13,887 nucleotides of DNA. Source: an uncultured Planctomycetaceae bacterium. Lineage in GTDB: Bacteria > Planctomycetota > Planctomycetia > Pirellulales > UBA1268. The notes beneath the pieces are model-generated. The model did no database searches and had not been told where the DNA came from. It saw nothing but the letters and a program-made list of their open reading frames with translations. Position 1 is the first letter of the stretch. Each line of letters begins with the position of its first letter. Shown piece by piece: positions 7,663 through 13,887 of this stretch. A program made the translations under genes and the position numbers. Where the stretch lies: assembly GCA_903949225.1 (NCBI GenBank), contig CAJAYZ010000551.1, positions 1-13,887 on the forward strand, written 5' to 3'.

Positions 7663-8979
7663 TCAGACTCCAAAAAGGTCGGGGATGGGACGGCCGGCGT
7701 CGAGGATCTCGACCGGCCGGCCATCGGCGGTGGAGAGGTGCTTCCGCGGATCGATGCCGAGGGAAGAAAGAATCGTAAAGGCGACGTCGGCCGGAGAGAC
7801 CGCTTTCTCGACCACCTGGCCGCCGTCGCGGTCGGTGGCCCCGATCACCGTCCCCGCCTTCACGCCGGCGCCGGCAAAGATCAGCGAGGCGGCCGGGCCC
7901 CAGTGGTCGCGGCCGGCATCCTTGTTGATCTTCGGCGTCCGGCCAAACTCCCCCATGCAGACGAGGAGCGTCTCCTCGAGGAGGCCGCGTTGCTTCAGAT
8001 CATCCACGAGCGCCGAGAAGCCGAGATCAAACTCGGGGAGCTTCTTGTCGAGCCCCTCGAAGATCTTCGCGTGATGGTCCCAGCCGCCGTAATTGACGGT
8101 GGCGAAGCGCACGCCCGACTCAACGAGCCGCCGGGCCAGGAGGCAACTCTGGCCGAACGTATTGCGCCCGTAGCGGTCGCGGACTGCATCGGGCTCGTTC
8201 TCGATGGAAAACGCCTCGCGGGCCCGCGACGAAAGCACCATCGATGTCGCCCGGGCCCGGTATTCGTCGTACGACCGGATGGCGTCGTTCCCTTCGACGC
8301 GCGCGGCGAGGCGGTCGACGGCGGCGAGGAGCGACTGCCGGCGATCGAGCCGGACCTGCGGCAGTGCCTCTGAAGGAAGGAGATCGCGGACGCGGTAGTT
8401 GGCGTCGTTGGGATCTCCTGCCTTGAACGACTCGTAACGCCCCCCGAGGAAGGCGCTTTTGCCCAGCTCCCAGGTGAAGGAGGGATTGCGCGGGATGGCG
8501 ACGTACGGCGGCAGCTCACCGCCGAAGCCACATTCGTGGGCGGCGACGGCGCCGATCGCGGGCCAGTCGCCAAACGGCGTGCCGAATCGGCCCGAGAGGA
8601 CCCAATTGGTGGCAGTTTCGTGGTGGTCGTTGGTATGGGCACCGCTGCGCACCAGACATACCGACGACAGCGTCTGGGCCATCCTCGGGAGGATCTCGGC
8701 GATCCGCACCCCCGGCAGGCTCGTGGTAATCGTGCCGTACTTGCCCCGCACCTCCTCCGCCGCGTCGGGCTTGGGGTCGAAGGAGTCGTGGTGCGAAAGT
8801 CCGCCGCCGAGGAAGACGAGAATCACCGACCGGGCGCGGGCCGGTGGCCCTCCCGCTGCCTCGGCAGCGAGGAGCTCGGGCAACGAAAGCCCGAGCGGCG
8901 CGAGCCCCCCGACGCGGAGAAAACTGCGCCGGGAAAAGTTAGCGGGGGATGCCGATCTGCCGGTGGTGATGTCGTACAT
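7663..8979 (-). CDS. DUF1501 family protein, divergent subtype, Tat-exported
   Basis: A 438-residue DUF1501 protein of unknown activity. Twin-arginine signal SRRSFLRVGG (16-25) is followed by a hydrophobic stretch to about residue 42. Hallmarks are FLGGGLSHHDSFDPKP (56-71), HTNDHHETATNW (115-126), GRNTFGQSCLLARRL (271-285), YGGWDHHAKIFEGL (297-310), CMGEFGRTP (341-349) and GRDHWGPAASLIFAGAG (356-372). The His-rich segments 115-120 and 301-303 are candidate metal sites (inference). It lacks the YGQSG and LTDVAG blocks shared by the other two DUF1501 proteins here, so it belongs to another subfamily. I chose the ATG at 8979, which puts the Tat motif near the N-terminus. A TTG at 9024 abuts the upstream stop and adds 15 residues, but it falls in an AT-richer tandem duplication that looks non-coding. 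An AAGAG lies five bases before the chosen ATG. It sits between the DUF1549/DUF1553 gene and the cytochrome-propeller gene. Confidence 0.92.
   Translation of the reverse strand: MYDITTGRSASPANFSRRSFLRVGGLAPLGLSLPELLAAEAAGGPPARARSVILVFLGGGLSHHDSFDPKPDAAEEVRGKYGTITTSLPGVRIAEILPRMAQTLSSVCLVRSGAHTNDHHETATNWVLSGRFGTPFGDWPAIGAVAAHECGFGGELPPYVAIPRNPSFTWELGKSAFLGGRYESFKAGDPNDANYRVRDLLPSEALPQVRLDRRQSLLAAVDRLAARVEGNDAIRSYDEYRARATSMVLSSRAREAFSIENEPDAVRDRYGRNTFGQSCLLARRLVESGVRFATVNYGGWDHHAKIFEGLDKKLPEFDLGFSALVDDLKQRGLLEETLLVCMGEFGRTPKINKDAGRDHWGPAASLIFAGAGVKAGTVIGATDRDGGQVVEKAVSPADVAFTILSSLGIDPRKHLSTADGRPVEILDAGRPIPDLFGV
7668..7671 (-). promoter_or_regulatory. Ribosome binding site deciding the GTG start of the cytochrome-WD40 gene
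   Basis: GGAG on the minus strand sits ten bases before the GTG at 7657 and overlaps the last codons of the preceding DUF1501 gene (stop at 7663-7665). It favours this GTG over the internal ATG at 7573 and suggests translational coupling. Confidence 0.5.
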
Positions 8980-9008
8980 CGTGGCTCTTGTGGCGGCCCG
9001 AGCCGCCC

Positions 9009-9030
9009 CCCAATCAATTCCCAATCAATG
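9009..9030. repeat. 11-bp tandem duplication at the junction of two operon genes
   Basis: Two copies of CCCAATCAAT plus one base stand head to tail (units 9009-9019 and 9020-9030, differing only at the last base). The second unit contains the stop of the DUF1549/DUF1553 gene (9025-9027). The first lies in the gap before the ATG of the next DUF1501 gene. The AT-rich composition stands out against the surrounding sequence. Confidence 0.75.
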
Positions 9031-11415
9031 GTTGAACGTGAACTCTTTGGCATTGAGCAGCGCCCAGAGCAGGTCGCAAGCCCCTTCCGCCCGATCGGCC
9101 CCGGACAGCGCCGCATCGACTGCCGCCCGCTCCGCTGGCTGTGGCAGCCGGCTCACCGTTGCGAGGAACAGCCCCTCGACGAGCGGATCGGCTGCTGGAC
9201 CGGCTGGACCGGCTGCCGTGGCCGTGAGAAGTCGTGCCAGGGTGCCGTCCTCGCGACGGATCTTCCCGAGAATCGTGTCGCTATTCTGGAGATGGAGGAG
9301 TTGCGGGAGCGTGACATCGCCCGAGCGTTCGCAGGCACAGGCGGTCACCCGATCGGAGCGGCCGAACGTGGTGAGGAAGTAGGAGTCGGCCTGCGGGCCC
9401 GGAAGCTGGATCGCCCGCGTCCCCTCAGGCGCCCCGGCGAACGCATCGGGGACCGCCGTCGCCTTGGCGATCGCGTCGGCGAGGACTTCGGCGGGGAGAC
9501 GGCGGGGGTAGTAGTGGGAATGGAAGCGGCGGTCGTTGGCGCTTTCCGCGGTGGTGTCGGAGGCGAGCTGGTAGGTGCGCGAGTTGACCATCAGCCTCAT
9601 GACATGGCGGAGATCGTGACCGGAGCGGACAAACTCCCCCGCCAGGGCCTCGAGGAGTGGCGCGTTGCTGGGGGGGTTTGTGGCGCGGAGATCGTCGACC
9701 GGCTCGACGAGCCCGACGGCAAAGAAATGCTTCCAGAGGCGGTTGACGATCGCCGCCGCGAAGGCGGGGTTGTCGGGGGAGATCACCCACTCGGCAAGGC
9801 GCTCACGCGGGTCGGCGCCGTCGACGATCTTCGCGACACGCCGATCGAGCCCCTGCGGCGGCAACTGCCGTCCCGTCCGCGGCTGCGTGGCCGTCACCGG
9901 TGCGATCCTGGCCTTCTCGATCTCGCCGCCGAGCTGCGCGATCTGCTTCTGCTTGGCCTCGATCTGGGCTGGATCGGCAGGCTGAGACGGATCGGCAGGC
10001 TGTCCCCCGTCACCGGTCGGCGCCTCGAGCTTCGCCAGTTCCTGCTCCGCCCCCGCCTTCTGCCGCTCGAGGTCGCGCTGCTGACGCGATCCGACAAGGA
10101 GGAGCGTCGCCCCTTCGGCCGGCGGCCGGCGATCGAGGGCCACGCGGGAGAAGAAGGCAGTGAAGTGGTAGTAGTCGTCCTGGGTGTATTTCTCGAGCGG
10201 ATGATTGTGGCAGCGGGCACAGCCGATCCGCACCCCGAGGAACGCCTGGGCGGCGGAGTCGGCGGCCTCCGATTCGACCGCTTGCTTCTCGCCGACCGTG
10301 ACGATCCACCACCCCACCGCAGGCGAAGCATCGCGGGCCGTGAGCACGTCGCGCACCAGGTCGTTCCAGGGTCGGTTGGCCGCCACCTGACCACGCAGCC
10401 AAGCGTGGAACGACCGCACCCCCTTCACCCCACGGACATCGTGATCCCGCTCCTTCCGATTTTGGAGCAGATCGGAGAGCTGGAGCGTCCAGAAGTCGGT
10501 GAACTCCGGTCGTTCAAACAGCCTTTCCACGAGCAGCGCCCGCTTGTCGGGGGAGGTGTCGGCAAGAAAGGCCCGCACCTCCTCCGGATCAGGGAGCGTG
10601 CCGACGAGGTCGAGCATCAGGCGCCTCAAGAATGTGGCGTCGTCGCAATCATCCGCCGGGGGGATGTGCAGGGCCCGCAGCTTCTCCATCACGTGGTCGT
10701 CGACAAGGTTGCGGCGGGCAGCAAACCGCTCCGCCGCCACCTCCTGCGGAAACGGGCTCGAGATCACGACGGTGTCGACGAGGCCAGCATAGGAGACGAC
10801 GACCGCCACCTCCCCATGCTGCTCCCCGCGCACAACACCCTCGGCAGAGACCGTCGCATAGGCGGCGTCGTTGGAATGGAAACGGGCAAGAGCCGTCACC
10901 TCCTTCTCGGCGCCGTCGCTCCAGGTGGCCCTGACCACAAGTTGCCTCACGTCGCCAGGAGCGAGCACGATCTCCTTTGGCGACACGCTGACAGCCACGA
11001 CGCGCCGCTCGTCGGCGACAGGGCCTGGCGCCCCGGCGGCGATCCAATCGACCAGCGTCCGCGCCGCGGCACTGTCGATTGAAAAAAGCCGTCCGCCGCC
11101 GTGCGGCAGTCCACCGGTGGCTTTGAGAAGGAGAAGGCTCTCGGCCGGATCGAGCCCCCCGATCCGCCGGCCGTATTCCTCGGTGGCAAGCGCCGCATGA
11201 TCGGCCTCCGGGGCGTAGCCACGCAGCGACAGCCGGAAGCCGTTTTGACCGGCGAGCTTGCCATGGCAGCCGCCGGAGTTGCAGCCGAAGCGCGTCAGCA
11301 CCGGCTCGACGTCGTTGACGAAGCTCGGGGTCTCGGCGGCGGATGTGCCACGCGGCTCGAGGCAACAAGCGGTTGCCAGAAGAAGAACGATCGCCACCCG
11401 GCAGATGATTCCCAT
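9025..11415 (-). CDS. DUF1549 (PSCyt2) / DUF1553 (PSD1) cytochrome protein with Ig-like domain
   Basis: A 796-residue exported protein and the full-length member of this family here. Residues 1-27 are a signal peptide. Residues 30-128 form an N-terminal cytochrome-like module whose CNSGGCHG (45-52) is a C-x4-C-H haem-type motif. Residues about 140-220 look like a bacterial Ig-like group 2 domain (SVSPKEIVLAPGD 143-155, VSAEGVVRG 189-197). DUF1549 runs from about 235 to 425 and holds a canonical CARCH (399-403) within GCARCHNHPLEKYTQDDYYHF (starts 398). Residues about 444-505 are a charged coiled coil interrupted by a QPADPS/QPADPA linker. DUF1553 follows at about 535-720 (IVNRLWKHFFAVGL 556-569, MVNSRTYQLASD 609-620, CACER 693-697, PQLLHLQNSD 704-713), ending in KEFTFNH. 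The ATG directly follows the stop of the upstream DUF1501 gene with no spacer, implying coupled translation. Covalent haem binding is predicted, not shown; the substrate is unknown. Confidence 0.93.
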   Translation of the reverse strand: MGIICRVAIVLLLATACCLEPRGTSAAETPSFVNDVEPVLTRFGCNSGGCHGKLAGQNGFRLSLRGYAPEADHAALATEEYGRRIGGLDPAESLLLLKATGGLPHGGGRLFSIDSAAARTLVDWIAAGAPGPVADERRVVAVSVSPKEIVLAPGDVRQLVVRATWSDGAEKEVTALARFHSNDAAYATVSAEGVVRGEQHGEVAVVVSYAGLVDTVVISSPFPQEVAAERFAARRNLVDDHVMEKLRALHIPPADDCDDATFLRRLMLDLVGTLPDPEEVRAFLADTSPDKRALLVERLFERPEFTDFWTLQLSDLLQNRKERDHDVRGVKGVRSFHAWLRGQVAANRPWNDLVRDVLTARDASPAVGWWIVTVGEKQAVESEAADSAAQAFLGVRIGCARCHNHPLEKYTQDDYYHFTAFFSRVALDRRPPAEGATLLLVGSRQQRDLERQKAGAEQELAKLEAPTGDGGQPADPSQPADPAQIEAKQKQIAQLGGEIEKARIAPVTATQPRTGRQLPPQGLDRRVAKIVDGADPRERLAEWVISPDNPAFAAAIVNRLWKHFFAVGLVEPVDDLRATNPPSNAPLLEALAGEFVRSGHDLRHVMRLMVNSRTYQLASDTTAESANDRRFHSHYYPRRLPAEVLADAIAKATAVPDAFAGAPEGTRAIQLPGPQADSYFLTTFGRSDRVTACACERSGDVTLPQLLHLQNSDTILGKIRREDGTLARLLTATAAGPAGPAADPLVEGLFLATVSRLPQPAERAAVDAALSGADRAEGACDLLWALLNAKEFTFNH
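9194..9211. repeat. 9-bp in-frame tandem repeat encoding Gly-Pro-Ala units
   Basis: GCTGGACCG occurs twice in a row, with a degenerate third unit after it. On the minus strand it gives the AAGPAGPAAD stretch (about residues 734-743) of the DUF1549/DUF1553 protein, a likely flexible loop after the DUF1553 core. Confidence 0.6.
9971..10002. repeat. 18-bp period repeat encoding QPADPS/QPADPA linker
   Basis: GGATCGGCAGGCTG occurs at 9971-9984 and again at 9989-10002, an 18-base period that keeps frame. It encodes a proline-rich six-residue repeat (about residues 472-483) inside the coiled-coil region of the DUF1549/DUF1553 protein and probably arose by slippage. Confidence 0.6.
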
Positions 11416-12837
11416 CTAAGCCAAGACCCCGTCGTGGACGTGGCCGGCCACATCGGTGAGGCGGAAGTCACGGCCGGCATGCCGGTAGGTGAGCTTGAGG
11501 TGGTCGATCCCCAAGAGCCAGAGCATCGTGGCATGAACGTCGTGGATGTGCATCCGATTCTCGACGGCGTAGTAGCCATACTCGTCGGTAGCCCCGTAGC
11601 GCTGTCCCCCCTTCACGCCGCCGCCGGCCATCCACATCGTGTAGCCGTCGGGGTTGTGGTCGCGGCCATCCTTGCCCTGCGCCACCGGCGTGCGGCCGAA
11701 CTCCCCTCCCCAGACGACGAGCGTGTCGTCGAGAAGGCCGCGGCGCTTGAGATCCGAGAGCAACCCCGCGATCGGTTTGTCGACCTCGGAAGCCTTCTCG
11801 GTGTGGCCGGCGAGGAGGTCGCCATGCTGGTCCCACTGCACTTTTCCGTCGCTATGCGTCACTTGGACAAACCGCACGCCGGCCTCGGCAAAGCGCCTCG
11901 CCATCAGGCACTGCCGGCCGAAGTTCTCCGTCCGCGCCTCGTCGATCCCATAGAGCGCGAGCGTCTCCGGAGTCTCCCCGGAGAGATCCTGAAGCCCTGG
12001 CATCTCCGCCTGCATCCGGAAGGCGAGCTCGAACGACTTGAGCCGGGCATCGAGTTGGCCGTCGGACGGAAGGCCTGCTGCCCCGTCGAGCGACGAGAGG
12101 AGATCGAGTTGCCGGCGCTGCACTGCTGCGCTCCAGCGCGGATTGCCCATGTACTTTACTCGGGCTTCGGTCGCCGGGCGGCTCGCCACCCCCAGCGGCA
12201 CTCCCTGGTATTCCGCCGGGAGGAACGCGGAGTTCCAGTTGTTGAGTCCCCCGTGGGCAAGCGTCGGGCAGATCGTGAGGAAGCCGGGGAGGTTGTCGTT
12301 GTCGGTGCCCAGGCCATAGTTCACCCAGGCGCCCATCCCCGGCCGCACGAACGTGTCGCTGCCGGTGTGGAGCTTGAGGACGGCGCCGCCATGGGCGGAG
12401 TTGGTGCCGTGGCAGGAGTTGAGGAAGCAGATGTCGTCGACATGCCGGGCGACATGGGGGAAAAGCTCGCTGACATGGATTCCGCTCTGGCCATATTGGC
12501 GGAACTTCCACGGCGACCCGAGAAGATTGCCGGTCGGGGCGAACTGGACGCGCGGCTTCTCGAACGGCAGTTCCTTGCCGTCGTCGGCTTGGAGCTTCGG
12601 CTTGTAGTCGAAGGTGTCGACCTGCGACGGCCCCCCCTTCATGAACATGAAGATCACCCGCTTGGCCCGCGCCGGTACCCGATAAGGGGCGTCCGCAGGA
12701 GCGAGGGCTCCGGCCGATTCGCCGGCGAGGAGCGCCTGCGCGGCAAGCCAACCAAACCCGGCCCCACCAGCGCGAAGCATCCCCCGACGGCTCATCGCCG
12801 GGCAACAGTCGCGGGAGTGGGTGTCGATGGGGAACAT
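11416..12837 (-). CDS. DUF1501 family protein, Tat-exported
   Basis: A 473-residue DUF1501 protein. Twin-arginine signal SRRGMLRAGG (16-25) is followed by a hydrophobic stretch to about residue 45. Hallmarks are MKGGPSQVDTFDYKP (66-80), RQYGQSGIHVSELFPHVARHV (starts 113), GAWVNYGLGTDNDNLPGF (169-186), FGRQCLMARRFAEAGVRFV (306-324), WDQHGDLLAGH (335-345), WGGEFGRTP (376-384), GRDHNPDGYTMWMAGGG (391-407), IHDVHATMLWLLGIDH (431-446) and RHAGRDFRLTDVAGHV (452-467). I chose the ATG at 12837, where an AAAAGGA lies 11 bases upstream. The same frame is open back to 13209, but those 124 extra residues overlap the upstream gene and are arginine/serine-rich shadow. An internal ATG at 12795 would start right at the Tat motif and is possible. 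Its stop abuts the ATG of the next gene. It is the paralogue of the plus-strand DUF1501; activity is unknown. Confidence 0.94.
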   Translation of the reverse strand: MFPIDTHSRDCCPAMSRRGMLRAGGAGFGWLAAQALLAGESAGALAPADAPYRVPARAKRVIFMFMKGGPSQVDTFDYKPKLQADDGKELPFEKPRVQFAPTGNLLGSPWKFRQYGQSGIHVSELFPHVARHVDDICFLNSCHGTNSAHGGAVLKLHTGSDTFVRPGMGAWVNYGLGTDNDNLPGFLTICPTLAHGGLNNWNSAFLPAEYQGVPLGVASRPATEARVKYMGNPRWSAAVQRRQLDLLSSLDGAAGLPSDGQLDARLKSFELAFRMQAEMPGLQDLSGETPETLALYGIDEARTENFGRQCLMARRFAEAGVRFVQVTHSDGKVQWDQHGDLLAGHTEKASEVDKPIAGLLSDLKRRGLLDDTLVVWGGEFGRTPVAQGKDGRDHNPDGYTMWMAGGGVKGGQRYGATDEYGYYAVENRMHIHDVHATMLWLLGIDHLKLTYRHAGRDFRLTDVAGHVHDGVLA

Positions 12838-12848
12838 CGTCGTCGGGA

Positions 12849-12855
12849 TCCTTTT
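12849..12855 (-). promoter_or_regulatory. Ribosome binding site of the upstream DUF1501 gene on the minus strand
   Basis: AAAAGGA on the minus strand lies 11 bases before the ATG at 12837, in the 34-base gap after the DUF1553 stop. Spacing is slightly long, but the position supports the 12837 start over the open-frame extension to 13209. Confidence 0.45.
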
Positions 12856-12871
12856 AGCGCCGATGGGGGAG

Positions 12872-13887
12872 TCAGCGCACGAACAAAAACTCGTTGCCGG
12901 CGAGGAGCGCCTGGGCGACCGCCGTCCAGGCCCGAAGCGCTCGGTCTCCCTCCGCCACGCCATCGGCCGCGAGCGCCCCCTCGAGGTCGCGCACAGCCTC
13001 GGTGACGAGCCGTCCCTCTTTCTCCGTCGGCATCCTGCCGCACACACGGCGATAGAGGATCGTGGGGCGCAGGCTGGCATCGGCCGGCGCCGCGGCCACA
13101 ATCCCCCTGGCGAGCGCCTCGGCACAGCCGAGCTCAAACTCGCTGTTGAGGAGATAGAGCGCTTGCGAGGCGACCGTCGACGTCCCCCGGTTGCCGTTGG
13201 GGACGGCACCGTCGGTGCAGTCGAAGAGCCAGAAGGCGTCGTAGAGGTGGTTGCGGATCACCGGCAGGTAGATGCTCCGCCGCGGCGAGTCGTACTTCGT
13301 GCCGTCGATCGAGGTGTGGTCGAAGAGGAAGGCCCGGTTGGCGACATGGAGCATCGAGCCCCCCATCGTCGGGTCGAGAAGCCCCGAAACCGCGAGCGTG
13401 GCATCGCGGACGCTCTCCGCCTCGAGCCGACGGACATCGCCGCGCCAATGGAGCACGTTGGTGGCATCGACCTCCTCGGCCCGACTCCTCGTCGCACAGG
13501 CCGCCGGATCACTGGCCAACCGCCAGGTGCGCGAGCGGAGGATGAGCCGGTGCATGGCCTTCACCGACCAGCCCGATTCGACAAACTCCACCGCCAGCCA
13601 ATCGAGGAGCGCCTGATTGGTCGGCTTCTCCCCCTGGAACCCGAAGTTGTCGGTCGTGGGGACGATCCCCCTGCCAAAGTGCCAGCGCCACAGCCGGTTG
13701 ACAAACACCCGTGCCGTGAGCGGATGACGGGGATCAGTGAGCCACGCCGCCAATTCCTTCCGCCCGCTACCCGCTGGCGGCGCCGCAAGCGCCTTGTCGA
13801 TCTCGAGCACGACAGGGACTCCGCGGTTCACCCGCCTGCCGAGGGTGAGATGGCTGCCGCGGACGGCGATCCTCGCCTCCTCAGCCA
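12872..13887 (-). CDS. DUF1553 (PSD1) planctomycete protein, 5'-truncated by window edge
   Basis: C-terminal part of a second DUF1549/DUF1553 protein, cut by the right edge. The GTG at 13831 is not the real start: the frame stays open to the window end, and those 18 codons encode family-typical sequence including RGSHLTLGRR. Numbering from that GTG, hallmarks are RKELAAWLTDPRHPLTARVF (24-43), VNRLWRWHFGRGIVPTT (44-60), DWLAVEFVESGW (77-88), LRSRTWRLASD (98-108), AESVRDATLAVSGL (138-151), SIYLPVIRNH (186-195), ASQALYLLNSEF (221-232) and terminal GNEFLFVR. It aligns block by block with the protein at 1-1868 but shows no lectin-like insert in the visible part, and no CxxCH remains in the fragment. 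The usual DUF1549 cytochrome half should lie to the right of the window. It precedes its DUF1501 partner by 34 bases and is the most upstream visible gene of the minus-strand operon, so the promoter lies outside. Confidence 0.9.
   Translation of the reverse strand, partial: AEEARIAVRGSHLTLGRRVNRGVPVVLEIDKALAAPPAGSGRKELAAWLTDPRHPLTARVFVNRLWRWHFGRGIVPTTDNFGFQGEKPTNQALLDWLAVEFVESGWSVKAMHRLILRSRTWRLASDPAACATRSRAEEVDATNVLHWRGDVRRLEAESVRDATLAVSGLLDPTMGGSMLHVANRAFLFDHTSIDGTKYDSPRRSIYLPVIRNHLYDAFWLFDCTDGAVPNGNRGTSTVASQALYLLNSEFELGCAEALARGIVAAAPADASLRPTILYRRVCGRMPTEKEGRLVTEAVRDLEGALAADGVAEGDRALRAWTAVAQALLAGNEFLFVR

Noticed and set aside
8980..9024. TTG start for the divergent DUF1501 gene
   Set aside because: It adds 15 residues before the Tat region, uses a rare start, and falls in the tandem duplication; ATG 8979 is better. 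Not fully excluded.
9194..10002. Short repeats as CRISPR or regulatory repeats
   Set aside because: They are two-copy in-frame repeats inside a coding region, best explained by slippage in linkers.
8536..11082. An 848-codon open frame on the plus strand, longer than the real gene opposite it
   Set aside because: It lies antisense to two clear family members (9025-11415 and 7663-8979), is rich in Arg, Gly and His, shows no domain, and is expected from GC-rich codon bias.
1874..12837. DUF1501 proteins as sulfatases
   Set aside because: No C/S-x-P-x-R formylglycine signature in any of the three. The CCPAM in the 11416-12837 product ends in Met and lies before the signal peptide core.
12783..12837. 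CC near the N-terminus of the 11416-12837 product as a lipoprotein lipobox
   Set aside because: The cysteines precede the twin-arginine motif and hydrophobic core instead of following it.
11101..13005. A 634-codon plus-strand open frame
   Set aside because: Antisense shadow of the DUF1501 gene at 11416-12837 and its neighbours; no recognisable motif, low-complexity basic composition.
12838..13209. Extension of the minus-strand DUF1501 gene to an ATG at 13209 (597 residues)
   Set aside because: The added 124 residues overlap the DUF1553 gene out of frame, are Arg/Ser-rich, and would bury the Tat signal in the interior.

Overview
This window reads as GC-rich chromosome from a planctomycete (my eye puts G+C near two thirds; I did not compute it). 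The main evidence is gene content. It carries three proteins of the planctomycete-typical DUF1501 family, three DUF1553 (PSD1) proteins, at least one with an attached DUF1549 (PSCyt2) cytochrome domain, and one PSCyt1-type cytochrome fused to a beta-propeller. The phylum call is firm. Order or genus cannot be resolved from these genes. Nine protein genes fill almost the whole window. I see no tRNA, rRNA, insertion sequence or CRISPR array, and no non-coding stretch longer than about 50 bases.

Left half, plus strand (1 to 5517): four genes run the same way with short gaps. They are the 3' part of a DUF1553 protein with a lectin-like insert, a Tat-exported DUF1501 protein, an M20 metallopeptidase or deacylase with all its metal ligands and no export signal, and a Tat-exported amidohydrolase of the lactonase-like TIM-barrel type. 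Right half, minus strand (13887 down to 5537): five tightly packed genes. In transcription order they are the 3' part of a second DUF1553 protein, its DUF1501 partner, a DUF1549/DUF1553 cytochrome with an Ig-like domain, a third and more divergent DUF1501 protein, and a large secreted protein made of a PPC-like domain, a c-type cytochrome and a seven-bladed WD40 propeller. The two sets converge with only 19 bases between their stop codons. Neither promoter lies in the window, and both outermost genes are cut by its edges.

How the genes may work together (inference): DUF1501 and DUF1549/DUF1553 genes are repeatedly paired in planctomycetes, and their biochemical job is not established to my knowledge. 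Here, c-type haem proteins, Tat-exported DUF1501 proteins (which look related to the alkaline phosphatase/sulfatase fold) and a propeller scaffold are encoded in adjoining frames. This fits an extracytoplasmic redox or hydrolytic complex. The plus-strand copy additionally carries two ordinary hydrolases that could process its product. The window holds two pairs of one subtype in opposite orientation (type A: DUF1553 followed by a YGQSG-type DUF1501) and one pair of another subtype (type B: haem-bearing DUF1549/DUF1553 followed by a divergent DUF1501). That arrangement is the most interesting feature. I find no hallmark of a defence, mobile or otherwise exotic system.
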